Source of the DNA: Stromatinia cepivora
Taxonomy: Eukaryota; Ascomycota; Leotiomycetes; Helotiales; Sclerotiniaceae
Length of the DNA: 64,000 bases
Direction of reading: 5' to 3'
Assembly (NCBI GenBank): GCA_014898415.1
Contig: RCTD01000014.1
Location: 744,001-808,000, forward strand
This document shows, piece after piece, positions 59,640 through 64,000 of this stretch. A program made the translations under genes and the position numbers. The notes beneath the pieces were generated by a model. The model searched no databases, was not told where the DNA came from, and worked only from the letters and a program-made list of their open reading frames with translations. Position 1 is the first letter of the stretch, and each line of letters starts with the position of its first letter.

Positions 59640-62600
59640 ATAAACGATGGTTTAAATAAACGAAGATACAATTGAAAGGAAAAGAATGGTTTTATATAAT
59701 TGATCAAATATTAGACGAATATGTATAGATTGTAGGATCCAATATAGCATTTATTTATGAGATCAATGGTCGTATATATTACAATATCGAGTTGAAATCG
59801 GAATACTTAAAGGACGAAGCAAATATGTTATTATATATTTATATAATACTCAATAATAACGATAAAGCCTTTATTAATGAATATTCAATAGTATATATAC
59901 TCTGAAGATACTTTAAATCAAAATATACCAGAGTCAATGTAATTACAATTAATATATATATAACGATAATCCAGAATTTCAAATTCTAATCCAATATCCA
60001 TTTCGATATAATCATTATCGAAGCTTAAGACAAATTGAAAGAGTATAAAAGGAAATTAGGAATTGTAAACAAAAGCTATTGATCAGTATATCAAGATACT
60101 GCCTTATTTTTGGTTTTAATATATAGTTTTTCAATTGATTATCAAAGAATAATGGATATATTGGATATTTAAATCAGTTTTAGTATTAACAATAAGATCA
60201 AGTATTTATAGGCTAAAAAACTTCATCTTAAAGATGGATCAGAGTTAGTACAAATTGCGAAAAGATTTAGATATGTTTTTCAATGTCAAGAATCAAATTT
60301 CGAGATCCCAAATAATGCTTGCGATTTGTATTAAAGGGAAGATCATTATATACGAAATTGTCTGTATTTAATGCGAACCAGCAAACTCCTTCGTAATTAC
60401 TTTTATCATCAAAGAAGAAAGAGATTATTGAATCCAAAGAAGATCTATTTCAACAAGAAAGATCAAGTATATTTTGCTAATAATATTTCTGAATCAGATT
60501 CCGATATTGAGGATATAATAAAGGAAGATTGTAATTTGATAAAGGAAATCATTAATAAGGCTTTCTTTAGCAAATGGTATATCGATATAAGTGTTTCTTT
60601 ATATATATTTGATCAACCTTTATTATTTAGATCAATAGAATTTATTGCTAAATAAAGAATAAAGATTGATAGGGGAATGATATATTGTTGTTATTGGAGT
60701 TTAGTAGATATAGTATACAAAGATAATTCTAAAATGCTATTTTCAAATATATTATATATACTAGAGCTAGAAGTAAACTTGCTATTAGGAAAAAGGATCT
60801 GCGAAACAGGATTGTAAGGGGAATTCAATTTTCATTATATATATTTCAAGAAGAACAATAAGAAAGTCATCCGTACTAAAATACAAAATAAAATATATAT
60901 AGTTTTATATATGATCAAAGGATATAAGGATATAATTCTTTGTTTTAGTGTATACCAAAATGATTAGGAAAAAGGCTTTTCTTTAGAGATAATCGATAAT
61001 ACCAAAAGTATCAATAACGAATTAATATTTAAAGAGAAAGAGAGATATCTGTTATAGTATCAAAGATTCAATCATTTAGGTCTAGATAAGATTAAGAATC
61101 TATATAAGATATCCAATATAATTAAGTCAATAAAGGTCCCAACTAAATTAGATATCTGTGAAGTATATATACTTATCAAAATAATCAATCATATTCCGAA
61201 ACAATTGAGTCTGTATAAATCAAAGAGACTCGAATTTATATATTTCGATATTATAGGATTATTCCCAAAATCGATTTGAGGGAATCGTTATTTTATATTA
61301 ATCATTGATAGTTGTATAAAAGTAAATTGAATTATATTATTTAAACAAAAAGATAATACAATTCAAATATTGAAAATTTGGAAAAAGAAGATGGAATTAG
61401 TTATTGAAAAAAAGATCATTGTAGTTAAAATTGATAACATACTGAAACTCTTACAAGTTATTTGTGAATGATTATCAGATATATAATTCGAAGTTACAAT
61501 AATTGCTTTTTCATATCAAAATAGGCCTGCAGAATAGAATATAAGGATTGTAAAGGCAGATATAAAAGCAATACTAAAAAAAACTGGATTACTATTAGAA
61601 TTTTGAAACAAAGCTGTAAAGTACAATACTTACATCAAAAATCACATTAATATTGATCCTGATATGAATAGAATAGATCGATCTTTTATAAAAACTTTTA
61701 TAGATATAATATTAAATATAAAGATATATAAAGTCTGAAAAAGCAAATATTATACTTATATTAATCCCAAGATTATTCCGAAAGGGTAAAGATATAATAA
61801 ATTGCAGGATACTTCGAAAATCGATATATTCCTAGGGTACTCAAAAGTTACAAATAAATATATCAAAGTATATTCTTTAGAATTAGATTATATATTTCGA
61901 TTAAACAGAATAATCATAGATGAATCTCATCGAAAAGAGATTTGGATTTTAAATTAAAAAATTGTAAATCAGGCCCACAAGGAATAAAGAATGTAAAGCT
62001 AGATCGAAAACCTCGTAGTAGACCGGCAGCAAATAAAGCACCTTCTCCATCCTCAATACCAAATGTGATACCTATATCACCTTTGTTCCAAACATTCTCT
62101 TTAATAGATATTATACCGAGTTCAATAATTATACCAAATACCCCAATTATCGAATTGAAATTAAATAAATTAGATATATCAATATTAATATACAATAAAG
62201 ATAAAAATAGTAATATCCAAAAAACAAATCAAGAATTTTTTTTCAAAGATATTTCAGATATCGAATCCATTATTTCAAAGAGTCCAGCCTAAAAGTCAAC
62301 TTTTGTAAACTCTGAATCTATACCAGAAGTAAAATTTAAAACCGTCTTAAATTTTACTAATAAATTTATTTCAATAGAATCAAAAAATGAAGTAAATCCA
62401 CAATCATTTGAGATCAAATAAAAGGATAAAATAAACTTTGAAAACGAATCCCTAAAGTATTTAATACGAAAACAGAAAAAAGATATAAAACAAAATCCTG
62501 AAGAAAAATAGGAAAGCAAGATTATAAAGGCATTGATTATGATATCTATACAAACCAAAACTCAAAAAAGTATAGAATACACTATAATTACAATCCCAAC

Positions 62601-64000
62601 CATTTACAAAATAAATCCTTATATTAAAAACAAGATCATTTTAGATTTTATAATTTTATTAATAAATATAAACAATATAAAAGGTATAATATATCCAGCC
62701 GAAGAAATTCTAGAAATCAAAATATCAAGAATTTATAAAAAAGCAATATCGGATCAAAAACACTCTGAAAAATGAAAGGAAGTTATTCAAGAGGAAATCA
62801 TATCCTTAATTCAAAATGATATTTGGGAAGAATATATACTCTTTAAAGAAAATAATTTGGTTTCAACGAAATAAGTATTTACAATTAAAACCAAGGATAA
62901 TAAAATAGAACAATTCAAGGCAAGATTAGTAATTCAAAGATTCAATTAAATACTAGAAAAGGATTACAATAAAACATTTACATCAACAATAAAATTAAAT
63001 ATACTCAAACTATTCCTAATTATCATCACAAAGAAAAATTTGGAATATTCACATTTCAATATCAAAAACGCCTTTACCGAATTACACTTAAAGGAAAAGA
63101 TCTACCTCGAACTATTCCAAAATATCAAAATCAAAAAGGGATATATATTACAAACCCTACAAAGCCTATATAATTTGAAGCAAACTGAAAAAAACTGAAA
63201 TTTACTATTGAAGAAAAAGCTTTTAAATATAAATTTTATATAAAATTTGGCAGACCTATATCTATATATATCCAAAAACCATAATATAATATTACTAATA
63301 TATATCAACGATATCGTTATTACATTACATATATCATCACAAATTACTTGATTCGATAAAAAACTATCAATCTGTTTTAACATTAAGAATTTAAAGGAGA
63401 TTAATAAAATCCTAAATATTAAAGTTATTTGTAATAGAAAAATATATACATTAATTATAAATCAAAAAGAATATCTCAATATTATATTAACCAAATATAG
63501 TATTATATATAAACAATATCAAACTAAAAAACTATCAATAATAAATTATACCTATCTCCAACTAACAACCGACAATGATGAACTAATAGATATAAACGAA
63601 TATCAACAACGAATAAAAAGTATAATTCATTCAATAATATATACTCAACCAAATATAGCATTCTCAGTTGAAAAACTTTCATAATTTATAACAAAACCAA
63701 CAAAACATTATATTATAGCTTTGAAAAATCTGATACAATATTTATAATCAACAATCAAATAGAAACTATAATTCAGACCAAAAAGAATACAATCTGATAT
63801 CTACAAAGAATATAATATATCTGATAATATAATAAAGGTATATACAAATACAGATTGGATTAATAATAAATATAACCGGAAAAGTATTTCAAAAAGAGTT
63901 GTGATATTCTACAAAAACCCTATATCGTAGATTAGCAAAAAACAAGTATCTATAGTTACCTCTAATATAAAATCAGAATATATTACAATAATAATATTCA
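59640..64000 (+). pseudogene. Copia 7 gag-pol remnant
   Basis: Gag about 59.7-60.35 kb, with zinc-knuckle trace at the end. 60371-60655 is a 94-codon frame across the protease (SKWYIDISVSLYIFDQPLLF, the W-x-x-D-T-G-A-S-x-H site decayed). GAG-pre-integrase lies near 61.06 kb (FNHLGLDKIKNLYK region), integrase 61.2-61.92 kb. 61942-62292 is a 116-codon Pro/Ser/Asn-rich spacer frame. RT is about 62.85-63.4 kb and the RNase H start (YTNTDWINNKYNRKSISKR) about 63.84 kb. Truncated by the window end, and stops remain between blocks. Confidence 0.88.

Larger units (their letters stand above)
59030..64000 (+). mobile_element. Copia 7, truncated by the window end
   Basis: Plus-strand Copia inserted in the gag region of Copia 5, with its 5' LTR at 59030-59195. 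If it has the usual length of about 5,478 bp it should end near 64,507, outside the window. All domains up to RNase H are present. This copy has some of the longest open stretches. Confidence 0.9.

Overview
The window looks like part of a filamentous ascomycete (Pezizomycotina) genome with a two-compartment architecture. About 9 kb (roughly 2.88-12.4 kb) has ordinary base composition and holds short-intron genes. The rest is extremely AT-rich and consists almost entirely of LTR retrotransposons. Their copies differ mainly by C-to-T and G-to-A changes, the signature of RIP (repeat-induced point mutation). The species cannot be named from this. The Clr5-domain gene, the EasF/EgtD-type methyltransferase gene, introns with CTAAT or CTGAC branch sites, and RIP-decayed Ty1/copia and Ty3/gypsy elements all fit a fungus. 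No rRNA or tRNA gene, CRISPR array or bacterial-style operon was seen.

Layout. 1-2134: fragment of a Ty3/gypsy element ('Gypsy-1'), ending at a 529-bp repeat (R529). 2.88-12.4 kb: gene island with a small Cys-containing ORF, a Clr5/TPR-like gene with a 39-bp internal repeat and one in-frame stop, a 1,259-bp inverted-repeat element, a frameshifted glyoxalase-like gene, and an apparently intact 338-residue EasF/EgtD-type methyltransferase gene. 12.7-26.1 kb: minus-strand Copia-1 remnant, a minus-strand Gypsy-1 copy with one LTR, a perfect (AAT)n tract of about 450 bp, and a full-length minus-strand Copia. 26.3-39.3 kb: inverted fragments of a second family (Gypsy-2). The main plus-strand copy is split by a complete 6.76-kb Gypsy-3 with a CTATT target duplication. 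Gypsy-3 itself carries a 310-bp solo LTR with a CTTAA duplication. 39.3-41.0 kb: a decayed minus-strand ORF and a repeat. 41.0-64.0 kb: a plus-strand Gypsy-1 copy invaded by a full-length Copia (CAAAT duplication) and then by a stack of Copia elements inserted into one another up to four levels deep. The last one runs off the window.

All retroelement proteins are heavily interrupted by stops and none looks able to move by itself. Order of events can be read from the nesting: Gypsy-1 and Gypsy-2 are old hosts, while Copia, Gypsy-3 and the unmutated-looking solo LTR came later. All three gypsy families show chromodomain-like C-termini, which in known chromoviruses guide insertion to heterochromatin. 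That matches the build-up of elements here.

The most interesting leads are: an antisense Cys-rich/coiled-coil ORF at the 3' end of Gypsy-3, an unexplained ORF beside the Gypsy-2 3' end, the R529 repeat, the 310-bp solo LTR with near-normal composition, the shared CACGTG core in unrelated LTRs, the 39-bp coding minisatellite, and the inverted-repeat element in the gene island.
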